64,000 nt of DNA, from NCBI RefSeq assembly GCF_900182835.1, contig NZ_FXUB01000004.1, forward strand, positions 62,001 through 126,000, given 5' to 3'. Each line of letters starts with the position of its first letter. Position 1 is the stretch's first letter. Both the position numbers and the translations under genes were made by a program. The stretch comes from Desulfurobacterium pacificum (lineage in GTDB: Bacteria; Aquificota; Aquificia; Desulfurobacteriales; Desulfurobacteriaceae). The notes under the pieces were generated by a model. The model ran no database searches, had not been told where the DNA came from, and saw nothing but the letters and a program-made list of their open reading frames with translations. This document shows positions 7,693 through 16,903 of the stretch, in pieces.

Positions 7693-8886
7693 GTGAAAAA
7701 ACACAAACTCCTTATGGATCCTGTTTACGATGAATTCATACTCATAGAGAGAAACAGCGTCTTAGAAAAGCTCCTTGATTCCTACTACCTCCAGCGCCTC
7801 AGATACATCCGCCAGTTAGGACCCTGCCACTACGTCTATCCCGGTGCAGAACACACACGATTCCAGCATTCCATCGGCGTAATGTGGCTTGCAAGGAAAA
7901 CGCTCAACTTCCTGAAAATGAAGGACTACACAATTACTGAAGAATTGGAACTCTCTATACTGACAGCAGCTCTCGTCCACGACTTAGGACACTCTCCCTT
8001 TTCCCACGCTTTAGAAGGCGTAATCCTTCCTGAAAAACACGAGACCCTTACTCTCAAAGCTCTAAACCTCGTTAAAGAAGAAATCAACCTCAATGAGCAA
8101 ATTTACGACTCCACAGCAAAAATCCTCACCAAAACCCACCCTCTTCCTTTTGCATACCAATTAGTATCCAGTCAACTTGACTGCGACAGGCTTGACTATT
8201 TAAGAAGAGACGCTTTCTACACCGGCGTTTCTTTCGGGAAAATAGACGTTAACAGAATTCTGGTTTCAGCTCTCATAGAAAACAACGAGCTGGTCTGGAG
8301 TTACAAAGGCTTTAACGCGTTAGAAGCTTACGTTATGTCCCGCTACCAGATGTATTGGGCAGTTTATTTCCACAAGGTAAACCTTTCCGTTCAGGTATTA
8401 ATGAAGAAAATCATAGAAAGGCTCAAAGAACTGATAGAAAACGGAGAAAAACCCGAAATAGACAGCATCCTCTATAAAACCTTAAAAGAAAAGAGCTTAG
8501 AGCACTTCTTCCGTTTGACAGACAGCAATGTAATAGCCTCTATCTACAATCTTTCCTGTGAATCAAAAGATGAAATCCTGAAAGACCTCTGCAATAGACT
8601 CGTAAAGAGAAACTTCTTCAGAACCGTAGAGGTAAAACCGGCAGAAGTTCTTGAACTAAGAGAAAAGGTAGAAAAAGCAGGTTTCAACCCTAAATACTAT
8701 TTTGACATAGTAGAACCATCAAAAGTTGCCTACTCTTACTATTCCCCCTCAGAAGCAGAAATCATCAAAGTAAAAACACCAGACGGAATAGAAGAACTTT
8801 CAAGCGTTGCACCAACAGATGCGCTGAAAACGCTATCAAGAAAGGTATCTAAAGTTTATGCCGTAATTCCTGAAGAAATAAACTAA
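7693..8886 (+). CDS. HD-domain phosphohydrolase (COG1078 type)
   Basis: Predicted 397-residue metal-dependent phosphohydrolase of the COG1078 group, related to dGTP triphosphohydrolases. Ligand motifs are HTRFQHSIGVMWLA near residue 55 and HDLGHSPFSHALEG near residue 100, the paired H...HD of the family, and a later Asp in SQLDCDRLDYLRRD. The start MDPVYDEFI-like region (LLMDPVYDEFILIER) is typical. Substrates of this group range from dNTPs to other nucleotides and cannot be told from sequence. It is transcribed away from selD, and its stop overlaps the convergent DsrE-like gene by 4 nt. Confidence 0.88.
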   Translation: MKKHKLLMDPVYDEFILIERNSVLEKLLDSYYLQRLRYIRQLGPCHYVYPGAEHTRFQHSIGVMWLARKTLNFLKMKDYTITEELELSILTAALVHDLGHSPFSHALEGVILPEKHETLTLKALNLVKEEINLNEQIYDSTAKILTKTHPLPFAYQLVSSQLDCDRLDYLRRDAFYTGVSFGKIDVNRILVSALIENNELVWSYKGFNALEAYVMSRYQMYWAVYFHKVNLSVQVLMKKIIERLKELIENGEKPEIDSILYKTLKEKSLEHFFRLTDSNVIASIYNLSCESKDEILKDLCNRLVKRNFFRTVEVKPAEVLELREKVEKAGFNPKYYFDIVEPSKVAYSYYSPSEAEIIKVKTPDGIEELSSVAPTDALKTLSRKVSKVYAVIPEEIN

Positions 8887-9239
8887 AACGTCAGCACTTT
8901 ATCGCTGTCTTCCACCCAGTCAGCCAAATCCTTCATTGTTGCCTTGATTTCAGGTGAAAAGTAAGGTTCATTCCTAAAAATCCCGCACCTTACCTGACAC
9001 GTTCCGCAAACCTTGAGTTTTACACCGCCTTCATACATTTCTTTAAGCATAGCTACAAGATCAATATCGTAATTTTCCGGCTTCTTATTGCAATCTCTTG
9101 CAAGGTCAACAGCATCGTTCATAAGAAAAATCCTCACCTCATGTCCCCTTTCATGCAAAACCTTAGCCAGCCTCAAACCGTTCCAGGTAACGTCAGTTCC
9201 ATCGTAGGGCTGTCTGTTAAATATAAAAAGAACTTTCAC
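8883..9239 (-). CDS. DsrE/DsrF-like family protein
   Basis: Predicted 118-residue protein with the Rossmann-like DsrE fold that carries persulfide or binds redox partners in sulfur metabolism. The N-terminus KVLFIFNRQPYDGTDVTWNGLRLA and the middle HEVRIFLMNDAV are family hallmarks. Cysteines in KVCGTCQVRCG (about residues 78-85) sit where the active-site Cys of DsrE-like proteins lies. It is the last gene of the operon, 9 nt after the NIL-ferredoxin, so a role in delivering sulfur for homocysteine or cluster synthesis is a fair guess. The exact substrate is unknown. Confidence 0.8.
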   Translation of the reverse strand: MKVLFIFNRQPYDGTDVTWNGLRLAKVLHERGHEVRIFLMNDAVDLARDCNKKPENYDIDLVAMLKEMYEGGVKLKVCGTCQVRCGIFRNEPYFSPEIKATMKDLADWVEDSDKVLTF

Positions 9240-9248
9240 AACGCCTCC

Positions 9249-9665
9249 TTAAAACTCGGCAGAGTAAATAATTCTCAAAGGACACGCAGGAATACAGTGA
9301 CCGCAACCAACACACTTATCTTTATCAAATTCAACTCTAAACGTTTCCTTATCAAGGTAGAAAGCGTTTGTAGGGCACGGCGCTATACACGCACCGCAGT
9401 GAACGCATTTTTCATCTTCTCTGAAAATATCAAGTTCTAAAGGTTTTATCTTTATTTTTAAAGATTTCAGAAACTTTACAGCCTCACCTATCTTCTGTCT
9501 ATCGCCCTTAAGCTCAACAACGGCAGAACCTTCCATTCTCGGAAGTATTTGGGCACGAAGAATGTTAACGACTAAGTCATAATCCTTCACCAGCTTATAA
9601 ATAACTGGCTTATCCCACGTCTCTTTCGGAAAGTGTAAAACCAACCTTGTTGAAGTCTCTTTCAA
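9249..9665 (-). CDS. NIL-domain 2[4Fe-4S] ferredoxin (homocysteine biosynthesis partner)
   Basis: Predicted 138 residues. Residues 1-75 form an ACT-like NIL domain (RLVLHFPKETWDKPVIYKL, with NILRAQI). The C-terminal part has two clusters, CVHCGACIAPCP and CVGCGHCIPACP. This architecture matches the ferredoxin that works with HcyBio in methanogens to supply electrons and sulfur for making homocysteine from aspartate semialdehyde. The HcyBio gene is at 3343-4557. NIL domains also occur in methionine ABC transporters, which fits methionine-related chemistry. It lies between a membrane protein and the DsrE-like gene in one operon. Confidence 0.87.
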   Translation of the reverse strand: MKETSTRLVLHFPKETWDKPVIYKLVKDYDLVVNILRAQILPRMEGSAVVELKGDRQKIGEAVKFLKSLKIKIKPLELDIFREDEKCVHCGACIAPCPTNAFYLDKETFRVEFDKDKCVGCGHCIPACPLRIIYSAEF

Positions 9666-9678
9666 TTCAACTCTCCTG

Positions 9679-10137
9679 CTACGCTTTTACTATCTGCACC
9701 GGAACTTTCTTCCTCGGCGTTACCTTCATAAAGCTCTGAAACTTCCCGGTTAATCCTTCTTCCCTCGTAACAAGGGCAAACATAATATCCTCATCACCCC
9801 TCACCCTGAAGAAAAAGCTATAAGTCAGCATTTTCCACGTTTTCTTAACGCCGGCAGCTGCAGCCTCCACCTTTTTCCATTCAACCCTTCTGACAACGTT
9901 ACCTCTAAAATCCTTAACAATTACCTCTTTAGGCGTTAAAACGAGCTCATAGTTTTTCAATATAGGTCTTGACTGCCATAAAACGTAACCGGCAAAACCC
10001 AGAGCCAGAACCACTCCAATAACTTTCCAGATTCCCGGCAAAAACAGCGCTAAAATCAAAAGCACCAAATCAACAAACAAAGGTAATCCTATGAATAAAG
10101 GATCCTGCTTTACCCTGAATTCTTTCAATCCCTTCAT
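9679..10137 (-). CDS. Membrane protein with a C-terminal PH-like domain
   Basis: Predicted 152 residues. Two closely spaced hydrophobic helices at about 15-35 and 38-52 (VDLVLLILALFLPGIWKVIGVVLALGFAGYV shortened here to its ends) are followed by a cytosolic beta-rich part beginning YELVLTPKEVIVKDF. This layout is that of small bacterial PH-like (YdbS/bPH2-style) membrane proteins. No catalytic motif is visible. It lies 10 nt after nadA in the guaA-nadA operon and 13 nt before the NIL-ferredoxin. The function is unknown, and the PH assignment rests on architecture only. Confidence 0.6.
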   Translation of the reverse strand: MKGLKEFRVKQDPLFIGLPLFVDLVLLILALFLPGIWKVIGVVLALGFAGYVLWQSRPILKNYELVLTPKEVIVKDFRGNVVRRVEWKKVEAAAAGVKKTWKMLTYSFFFRVRGDEDIMFALVTREEGLTGKFQSFMKVTPRKKVPVQIVKA

Positions 10138-10147
10138 TATCCCCCTC

Positions 10148-11047
10148 TTAAGATAACGCTAACATCCTCTCTATCGCTTCTCTCGCTTTATCTGCAACTT
10201 CTTCATCAACGAAAACTTCAAACTGTTCTCTTTCCAAAGCTTTCAAAAGTCTTTCCGGCGTAATCAACTTCATCTGGTCGCATATAAAACCATCGTAAGC
10301 CACCTCAAATTCAACGTCAGGTCTGACCTTTTTCAGGTGATGTATCGTTTCCCTTTCGGTTCCAACTATCACCCTGCTTGCATCCGTTTCCTTAACGAAC
10401 CTGACTATCTGAGAGGTGCTACCGACAAAATCGGCAAGTTTCCTCACTTCCTCCCTACACTCAGGATGGGCTATAAAAACACCACCTTTACGCTTCCTCT
10501 CTTCCACATCCCTTACCCTGAGTTTATCGTGAATGGGGCAGTAGCCTTCCCATAGGTAAATCTCCTTACCTTTAACCTTTGAAGCAACGTAACTACCCAA
10601 ATTCCTATCAGGAACGAAAAGTATCTTCTCCTCTTCAAGAGATTCAACTATCTTAACTGCATTGGCAGAGGTGCAGCAAACGTCAGAAACCGCCTTAACG
10701 TCAGCAGAGCTGTTAACGTAGGTAACAACAGCAAAATCGGGGTTCTGTTTTCTAAACTCCTCAATCTCTTCAGCTATAGCCATATCAGCCATCAAACAAC
10801 CAGCCTTATAGTAAGGAATAAGCACTTTCTTTTCAGGATTCAATATCTTTGCCGTTTCAGCCATAAAGTAAACGCCGCAGAAAACGATGATATCAGCATC
10901 GGTAGATTTAGCCTTCCTCGCAAGTTCTAAAGAATCTCCCACGAAATCCGCAACGTCCTGAATAAAACCATCAACGTAGTAGTGAGCTAAAATAACTGCA
11001 TTCTTCCGCTCTTTAAGTTCTCTTATTCTCTCAGCAAGCTTTTCCAT
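10148..11047 (-). CDS. nadA: Quinolinate synthase
   Basis: Condenses iminoaspartate with dihydroxyacetone phosphate to quinolinate in de novo NAD synthesis, using a [4Fe-4S] cluster. The protein is about 299 residues, the short form seen in thermophiles. Expected cluster ligands are in YYKAGCLMADM (about residue 84), EGYCPIH (about 167) and GFICDQM (about 254). Substrate motifs include AHYYVDGFIQDVADFVGDSL split over the N-terminus. I took the ATG at 11047 rather than the adjacent TTG at 11050; it follows the guaA stop by 6 nt. Confidence 0.95.
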   Translation of the reverse strand: MEKLAERIRELKERKNAVILAHYYVDGFIQDVADFVGDSLELARKAKSTDADIIVFCGVYFMAETAKILNPEKKVLIPYYKAGCLMADMAIAEEIEEFRKQNPDFAVVTYVNSSADVKAVSDVCCTSANAVKIVESLEEEKILFVPDRNLGSYVASKVKGKEIYLWEGYCPIHDKLRVRDVEERKRKGGVFIAHPECREEVRKLADFVGSTSQIVRFVKETDASRVIVGTERETIHHLKKVRPDVEFEVAYDGFICDQMKLITPERLLKALEREQFEVFVDEEVADKAREAIERMLALS

Positions 11048-11053
11048 CAAACC

Positions 11054-12607
11054 TTACTCCCACTCAATTGTTCCTGGCGGCTTAGACGTAATATCGTAAA
11101 CAACCCTGTTAACTCCTTCAACTTCATTAATAATTCTGTTCGAAATCCTCTCTAAAACATCGTAAGGGAGTTTAACCCAATCTGCCGTCATACCATCAAC
11201 GCTCTCAACTGCCCTTATGGCAATAACGTAATCGTAAGTTCTCTCATCTCCCATAACACCAACGCTTCTCACCGGCAGAAAGACGGCAAAAGACTGCCAG
11301 ATTTTGTCGTAAAGTCCCGCTTTCTTTATCTCCTCAAGAACTATTGCATCTGCTTCCCTTAAAATTTCAAGGTATTCAGGCTTTATCTCTCCAACAATCC
11401 TTATGGCAAGCCCAGGACCTGGAAACGGCTGACGTTTTATTATCTCATCAGGAAGCCCCAACTCTTTTCCAAGCTCCCTTACTTCATCTTTAAAAAGCTC
11501 TCTCAAAGGCTCTATCAATTTAAAGTTAAGTCTTTCAGGTAAACCCCCAACGTTGTGGTGAGACTTTATGGTAGCTGAAGGACCTTTTACAGAAACGCTC
11601 TCTATAACGTCAGGATACAACGTCCCCTGCGCCAAAAATTCAGCGTCAGGAATCTCTTTCGCAGCCTTTTCAAAAACTTCAATGAAAGTATGACCGATTA
11701 TCTTTCTCTTTTGTTCCGGGTCTGTAATTCCTTTTAACCTTTGAAGAAAAAGCTCTGAAGCGTCAACCGTCCTGAAGTTCTTCATATGAAACTTTTCTTT
11801 AAACGTCCTCTCAACCGATTCCCTTTCACCTTTCCTCAAAAGACCTGTATCAACAAATATCGGATAAAGCTGGTCACCTATCGCCTTATGAAGCAAAGCT
11901 GCAACGACGGAAGAATCCACTCCACCTGAAAGAGCGCATATAACGTTCTTATCTCCAACTGTTTCTCTTATCTTTTTGACCTCGTAATCTATAAAGTTTT
12001 CCATGGTCCACGATGGTTCACAGCCGCAAATCTCAACGGCGAAGTTTTCTAAAATCCTGTCTCCAAACTGCGTGTGCTTTACTTCCGGATGGAACTGAAC
12101 ACCATATATATTCTTCCCTCTATTCCTTATTGCCGCAAAAGGCGCGTTCTCTGTTTCAGCTATAGGCTCAAAACCTTCAGGAATTCTCAAAACCCTATCG
12201 CCGTGACTCATCCAGACGGTAAAGGATTCAGGAAGTCCCTTAAAGAGGTCAGAGTTATCAATAACCTTTAAAACAGCCTTTCCGTATTCGTGCCTTTCAG
12301 CCCTTACAACCTCACCGCCAAACAGGTAGGTAATAAGCTGCATACCGTAGCAGATACCTAAAACAGGAACGCCTAACTCAAAAATCTCCTTTGATACTTT
12401 CGGAGAATCGGGAGCGTAAACGCTGGCTGGACCGCCAGAAAGGATTATCCCTTTGGGTTTATATTCCTTTATCTTCTCAATCGGCTTATTGTAAGGATGG
12501 ATTTCGCAGTAGATATGCTTTTCCCTTAACCTTCTCGCTATCAGCTGAGTATACTGAGAACCAAAATCCAAAATCAGAATCTTGCTCTCGTGGATATCCT
12601 TTACCAT
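11054..12607 (-). CDS. guaA: GMP synthase (glutamine-hydrolysing)
   Basis: Converts XMP to GMP using glutamine and ATP. The 517 residues have three parts. The class I amidotransferase has Cys in GICYGMQ and the His-Glu pair in GVQFHPEV. The ATP pyrophosphatase has the PP-loop [12 protein letters not shown] at about residue 225. The C-terminal dimerisation domain ends PPGTIEWE, the family's usual end. The ribosome site AAGGAGCGGAA lies within the stop region of the 30-aa ORF upstream, which supports coupling. Confidence 0.97.
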   Translation of the reverse strand: MVKDIHESKILILDFGSQYTQLIARRLREKHIYCEIHPYNKPIEKIKEYKPKGIILSGGPASVYAPDSPKVSKEIFELGVPVLGICYGMQLITYLFGGEVVRAERHEYGKAVLKVIDNSDLFKGLPESFTVWMSHGDRVLRIPEGFEPIAETENAPFAAIRNRGKNIYGVQFHPEVKHTQFGDRILENFAVEICGCEPSWTMENFIDYEVKKIRETVGDKNVICALSGGVDSSVVAALLHKAIGDQLYPIFVDTGLLRKGERESVERTFKEKFHMKNFRTVDASELFLQRLKGITDPEQKRKIIGHTFIEVFEKAAKEIPDAEFLAQGTLYPDVIESVSVKGPSATIKSHHNVGGLPERLNFKLIEPLRELFKDEVRELGKELGLPDEIIKRQPFPGPGLAIRIVGEIKPEYLEILREADAIVLEEIKKAGLYDKIWQSFAVFLPVRSVGVMGDERTYDYVIAIRAVESVDGMTADWVKLPYDVLERISNRIINEVEGVNRVVYDITSKPPGTIEWE

Positions 12608-12617
12608 TTCCGCTCCT

Positions 12618-12710
12618 TTAAAGTTTTTTCAAAACAAAATAGAGAAACGTTAAAGAAAATCCAACCCCCACCACAAAAACTCCAATAAGCTCCAAGGTCT
12701 TCCCATCCAT
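12618..12710 (-). CDS. 30-aa single-pass membrane peptide
   Basis: Start ATG at 12710 with GGAG nine bases upstream. The product is [20 protein letters not shown] followed by [10 protein letters not shown]: one hydrophobic helix flanked by a polar start and a KKL end. Its stop lies 10 nt before the guaA start, and the guaA ribosome site overlaps the end of this ORF. It fills an otherwise empty 130-bp gap between pyrD and guaA in the same operon. No homologue is recognised. The clean membrane pattern and ribosome site make it a likely gene. Confidence 0.5.
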   Translation of the reverse strand: MDGKTLELIGVFVVGVGFSLTFLYFVLKKL

Positions 12711-12739
12711 AACCTATATCTCCGTTAAATTTTATCAGC

Positions 12740-13648
12740 TCACTCCCTTAAATCTCCAACCATATCCTTTACGCTGCTATATCCCATTTCTCTCATGTAG
12801 CTTTCAATGCCGTCAACAATTTCTTCAACAGCTTTAGGATTAAAGAAGTTAGCCGTTCCTACCTGAACAGCCGAAGCACCTGCTAAGAAAAATTCAACGG
12901 CATCCTGCCAGGTAGAGATGCCTCCTATCCCGATTACAGGAATAGAAACAGCCCTGCTTACCTGATAAACCATCCTGACTGCAACCGGCTTTATTGCAGG
13001 ACCTGAAAGCCCTCCAAATCGGTTCTTTAGTTTTGGTTTTCTTTTGTATATATCAATTGCCATTCCCATTAGCGTATTAATCGCAGATAAAGCATCAGCT
13101 CCTGCAGATTCAACAGCCTTTGCTATTTCAACTATATCGGTAACGTTAGGGGACAGTTTCACAATAATCGGCTTATCAGAAGTCTTTTTGACTGCTTCTG
13201 TCAATCTTGCCGCTTCTACAGGGTCAACGCCAAACGCAAGTCCACCCTTTTTTACGTTGGGGCAGGATATATTAAGCTCAATGGCACAAACACCCTCAGC
13301 GCCGTTAAGGGCTTTTGCAACGGCAACGTATTCATCAACCGTTGAACCGTAAATGTTGGCTATAACCTTAAACTCGTAAGAGGAAAGCTGCGGAAGTATC
13401 TTCTCAAGGAAGTATTCAACGCCCGGGTTTTGAAGCCCGATAGCGTTCAGCATTCCGCACGGCGTTTCCCATATTCTCGGTGGCTCGTTGCCTTCTCTCG
13501 GGTTTATTGAAAGTCCCTTAACGCATACTGCTCCCACTTTGTTCAGGTCAACAAAATCTTTATACTCAATCCCGAAGCCGAAAGTTCCAGAAGCCGTCCA
13601 CACAGGGTTATTAAACTTAACTCCAAAGAGTTCTACCTCAAGGCTCAT
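12740..13648 (-). CDS. pyrD: Dihydroorotate dehydrogenase, class 1B catalytic subunit
   Basis: Oxidises dihydroorotate to orotate in pyrimidine synthesis with FMN. The 302 residues contain the catalytic Cys in ELNISCPNVKKGG, FMN-binding GIGGIST and the early TASGTFGFG. The Cys base and the NVKKGG loop indicate class 1, and the sequence resembles the 1B form that pairs with the PyrK electron-transfer subunit. No pyrK is in the window. The start ATG overlaps the stop of the upstream methyltransferase by 4 nt (ATGA). Confidence 0.95.
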   Translation of the reverse strand: MSLEVELFGVKFNNPVWTASGTFGFGIEYKDFVDLNKVGAVCVKGLSINPREGNEPPRIWETPCGMLNAIGLQNPGVEYFLEKILPQLSSYEFKVIANIYGSTVDEYVAVAKALNGAEGVCAIELNISCPNVKKGGLAFGVDPVEAARLTEAVKKTSDKPIIVKLSPNVTDIVEIAKAVESAGADALSAINTLMGMAIDIYKRKPKLKNRFGGLSGPAIKPVAVRMVYQVSRAVSIPVIGIGGISTWQDAVEFFLAGASAVQVGTANFFNPKAVEEIVDGIESYMREMGYSSVKDMVGDLRE

Positions 13649-14943
13649 CTCACCTTCCTTAGATAAGCTATAGTTTCAACGTGATAGGTTTGCGGGAACA
13701 TATCTATGACTTTTGCCTTTTCCATATTTATTCCAAACTGATGGAAAAGCGCCACATCCCTCGCCAGCGTGGAAGGGTTACAGGAAACGTAAACTATCTT
13801 CTTCAACCTCGGCAGGTTGGCTATTTCTTTCAGAACCTTCTGGGTCAAACCGCTCCTCGGCGGGTCTAAAACGATAAAGTCAGGGCTATACTCTCTCAAA
13901 ATATCTAAGGCTTCTTCCGTGGGCTTACAGTAAAAGGTTACGTTTCTCAAACCGTTTATATCCTTGTTGTAGAGAGCATCGCTGATAGCTGAAAAGTTGG
14001 CTTCCACTCCGAAAGCCCTGTGAACGTATCTTCCCACAGGAATGGTAAAAGTCCCAACCCCGCAGTAGAGGTCACCGGCAAGCATATACTGATACTCCAT
14101 GGCAGCTCTTGAAACTCTATCTATAAGATTCTCAACCTGAAATTCATTAACCTGGAAGAAGGAATCAGCACTCACTCTGAACTTAAACTTACCAACGTTT
14201 TCATACGTAAAATCCCTGCCGAAAAACTTAATCCTTTCCGGATATCCATCACTGCCAGACTTATAAATACCGAACCCTACAACGTTTAATTCTAGAATTT
14301 CTCTTACGTTTTCAAGGGAAATCTCCACCTTCTTGAACTTTCCCGGATAGACAATCTTGAGAAGCACCTCACTTTTAGACGAACAGTAAATGTGAAAATC
14401 TGAAGGTTCTGTTGGCAGAAACTTCAGCAATTTCTTCAGCTTAGGCATTACATCGTGAATCTCTTTTTTCAAAAGATAGCACCTGTCTATATCTATTACG
14501 TTATGCGTTCCTTTGGCAAAAAATCCCACCCTCCCACTCTTCACTTTAAGCTGCGCCCTGTTTCTGTAATACCAGGGAGAAGGAGAAGGAACAACTTCGT
14601 CAATGTTGGGTTTGCGGATTTTTCCTATCTTCTGAAGGTTCTCTTCAACAATTTCCCTCTTAAACCTTACCTGATGTTCGTACTTGACGTGCTGCCAATC
14701 ACAACCACCGCACTTGCCAAAATAAGGACATAAAGGTCTCGTCCTAAACTCACTTTTATTTAACAGCTTAACCACTTTAGCTTCACTGTATCCACTTTTC
14801 CTTGCAGTTTCTTCCACAATTACAACGTCATTGGGCGCAACCATAGGAACGAAAACCGCTCTACCGTTATATCTACCAAGTCCCTTGCCGCCGTAAACTA
14901 ACTTCTCAATAGAGAGCTTAAAAGTCCTCTCTTGACGACCCAA
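13645..14943 (-). CDS. rlmD: 23S rRNA (uracil-C5)-methyltransferase, RlmD/TrmA family
   Basis: SAM-dependent m5U methyltransferase of RNA, about 432 residues. An N-terminal TRAM domain (LVYGGKGLGRYNGRAVFVP) is followed by a [4Fe-4S] motif CPYFGKCGGCDWQH, SAM motif LYCGVGTFTIPVG, and catalytic FDPPRSG-type (LDPPRSGL) and SCNPSTLARD with the nucleophilic Cys. I chose the TTG at 14943, with GGAGG seven bases upstream; an open frame reaching 15123 would run through the promoter. The Fe-S motif argues for RlmD-like rather than TrmA. The exact target uracil is not shown by sequence. Confidence 0.88.
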   Translation of the reverse strand: MGRQERTFKLSIEKLVYGGKGLGRYNGRAVFVPMVAPNDVVIVEETARKSGYSEAKVVKLLNKSEFRTRPLCPYFGKCGGCDWQHVKYEHQVRFKREIVEENLQKIGKIRKPNIDEVVPSPSPWYYRNRAQLKVKSGRVGFFAKGTHNVIDIDRCYLLKKEIHDVMPKLKKLLKFLPTEPSDFHIYCSSKSEVLLKIVYPGKFKKVEISLENVREILELNVVGFGIYKSGSDGYPERIKFFGRDFTYENVGKFKFRVSADSFFQVNEFQVENLIDRVSRAAMEYQYMLAGDLYCGVGTFTIPVGRYVHRAFGVEANFSAISDALYNKDINGLRNVTFYCKPTEEALDILREYSPDFIVLDPPRSGLTQKVLKEIANLPRLKKIVYVSCNPSTLARDVALFHQFGINMEKAKVIDMFPQTYHVETIAYLRKVR

Positions 14944-14971
14944 CACATCACCTCCAAAAAACATCTCCCGA

Positions 14972-14977
14972 ATTATA
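14972..14977 (-). promoter_or_regulatory. Candidate -10 box (TATAAT) of the rlmD-pyrD-guaA-nadA operon
   Basis: A consensus TATAAT on the minus strand lies 28 bp before the TTG start at 14943. No good -35 hexamer is seen; TTTTCA at 15 bp is the nearest. The 130-bp gap is shared with the divergent chemoreceptor gene. Confidence 0.45.
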
Positions 14978-15073
14978 GCCCATACAAAAGCCTGAAAATT
15001 TTTGCTAACATATTCAGTAGTCAATTTTAATAGGAATCCGTAATTAAAAGCTTCTCTATTAAAGGAGAACGAG

Positions 15074-16903
15074 ATGAGAATTAAAACGAAACTGCTGGTA
15101 TCATTAGTAGTAGAAGTCCTCATAATACTTTTTCTAACTGAATTTGCAGCCTACAAGCTTCACCAATTCTGGCACCTACACGAATTATCCGATTTAATGT
15201 TTAAAGCAGAAAAAGACTTAGCCGACCTAAAAGCCTATTACTTATTGCCAGATGAGCTAAAAAACAGAGCCTTTATAAAAGCTCAAATAGAAAAAGACCT
15301 TATGGCTTTAAGCGAACATAGCTCTCCCGAAGCTTCTAAGGTGTATTCCATACTTTTATCTTCTTTATCCGTAATTAAAAAATCCAACCTCACTCCTGAA
15401 GAAGCCCTTAAAACTCTTTCCGAAAAGGAACAGCAAATAGAAGTCATCAAACAAAAGACAGCAGAAAGAGCGGACCAGATACTAAACCTTGCTGAAAAAA
15501 TCGTAAGAATAATTCCTTTATTCAGCTTGATTATTATTGGCATAGGAGCCTTCACCTCTTACAGAGCAATCGTTATACCTATCCAAGAAATGGCTAAAAC
15601 AATGAGAGAAATTAAGAAAGGAAAACTCACCAAAAAGCTTTCTATTAACAAAGACGATGAATTAGGTCAATTAGCTCAAGAATTTGACAAGTTTATATCT
15701 TGGATTAGAACAACATTTGAAGAGTTAGAAAGGCTTTCTGCCAAAGTTTCTAACGACGCCAGCATTCTTACACTTGAACTCTTTAGAACAAGTCTTAAAA
15801 ACAACGAAATAAAAGACAAGTTTGTTGAACTTTCCATATCTTCAGAAGTGTTGGCTAATTCCATATCTGACGTTAACAAGCTCATAAACGTTGCCAGCAA
15901 AGAAGTAGAAAACGTAGACCAAGAAACGCAAAGAGGGGCAGAAATCGTTTCCCGTTCAACAAACGACGTTCAGGAACTTGCAGATAAAGTAATAAAACTC
16001 AGAAACAGAATAGAAGAACTACAACAGAGCTCCGTCAAAATTCGCGACGTCGTAGAAACCATAAAAGTAATAGCAGACCAAACAAACCTCTTAGCTCTCA
16101 ACGCTGCCATTGAAGCTGCAAGAGCAGGTGAAGCAGGTAGAGGCTTTGCCGTCGTTGCTGAAGAAGTGAGAAAATTGGCAACCAGAACAGTTTCATCAGC
16201 TGAAGAGATAGGAGAAATAGTTGGAGGCATCATCTACCTAATAGAGGAGTTCTCCAGAGACTTAGAAGAAAGAGCGAACGAAGCGTTCAACGTTAAGAAA
16301 GAAATGGCTAAGACAGAAAGCGTTTTAACAAACATTAGAGAAAGAGTGGAATCTCTATCAAAAGTAACAGAGAACGTCCTCTTCTCCTTAAAACAGCAGC
16401 TAAGCGCCCTTGACACAGTTAGAGAGAACGTTGCAAGTATTAACGAAGAGATGGCTAAATTCCAGGAAGTATTCAAGAAGTTGGAAGAGAGAATTTACAG
16501 AACCAAGGCTTCCATCAAGAGCGTCCAGGATAACATATCAAAGTTTGAAATAGGAAAACTCCTCAAAGTCATAAAAGGTATGGAAATCTTCTCCGATTGG
16601 ATTTCCAAACTACCAAAGATGAAAGAAGACGCTATAGCGTTCCTTGACTTTGAAAGTTCATCAATTAAAGAATGGTTGAAAAAAGACTTAGCCACCTTAG
16701 AAGTCAAAGGTATTTCTGAAGTAGTTAACTCTTTAGAAATGGTCATTGAATCTTGCTTCGCTTCAGCAAAAGAGATAGTTGAAGCTATAAGGAGAGGAGA
16801 AGAAGTTGACGAAAAATTCAAAGAATTTGAAGAAAGAGCATTAAAAGCTATTGAAATATTTGAAGACATCCTTGAAAGGATAACGATAAATGAAGATAGG
16901 TAA
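15074..16903 (+). CDS. Methyl-accepting chemotaxis protein
   Basis: Predicted 609-residue transmembrane chemoreceptor. Helix 1 is at residues 8-27 and helix 2 at about 147-168, enclosing a short helical periplasmic sensor of about 115 residues. A HAMP linker follows ([16 protein letters not shown]... ELGQLAQEF). The cytoplasmic hairpin tip [24 protein letters not shown] binds CheA/CheW. The C-terminal 100 residues (after about 500) are extra, helical and acidic, and have no pentapeptide tether. The ligand cannot be read off. The next gene, a PilZ-like protein, overlaps it by 14 nt, so signalling through c-di-GMP may be linked to this receptor. Confidence 0.93.
   Translation: MRIKTKLLVSLVVEVLIILFLTEFAAYKLHQFWHLHELSDLMFKAEKDLADLKAYYLLPDELKNRAFIKAQIEKDLMALSEHSSPEASKVYSILLSSLSVIKKSNLTPEEALKTLSEKEQQIEVIKQKTAERADQILNLAEKIVRIIPLFSLIIIGIGAFTSYRAIVIPIQEMAKTMREIKKGKLTKKLSINKDDELGQLAQEFDKFISWIRTTFEELERLSAKVSNDASILTLELFRTSLKNNEIKDKFVELSISSEVLANSISDVNKLINVASKEVENVDQETQRGAEIVSRSTNDVQELADKVIKLRNRIEELQQSSVKIRDVVETIKVIADQTNLLALNAAIEAARAGEAGRGFAVVAEEVRKLATRTVSSAEEIGEIVGGIIYLIEEFSRDLEERANEAFNVKKEMAKTESVLTNIRERVESLSKVTENVLFSLKQQLSALDTVRENVASINEEMAKFQEVFKKLEERIYRTKASIKSVQDNISKFEIGKLLKVIKGMEIFSDWISKLPKMKEDAIAFLDFESSSIKEWLKKDLATLEVKGISEVVNSLEMVIESCFASAKEIVEAIRRGEEVDEKFKEFEERALKAIEIFEDILERITINEDR

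Noticed and set aside
13645-15123. 492-residue version of the rlmD-like protein starting at 15123
   Set aside because: It would run through the promoter and into the divergent chemoreceptor gene; the TTG at 14943 has a GGAGG site and gives the family start.
15283-16869. Several antisense ORFs of 74-124 codons opposite the chemoreceptor
   Set aside because: They are Ser/Leu-rich shadows of a coiled-coil gene with no ribosome sites or family features.
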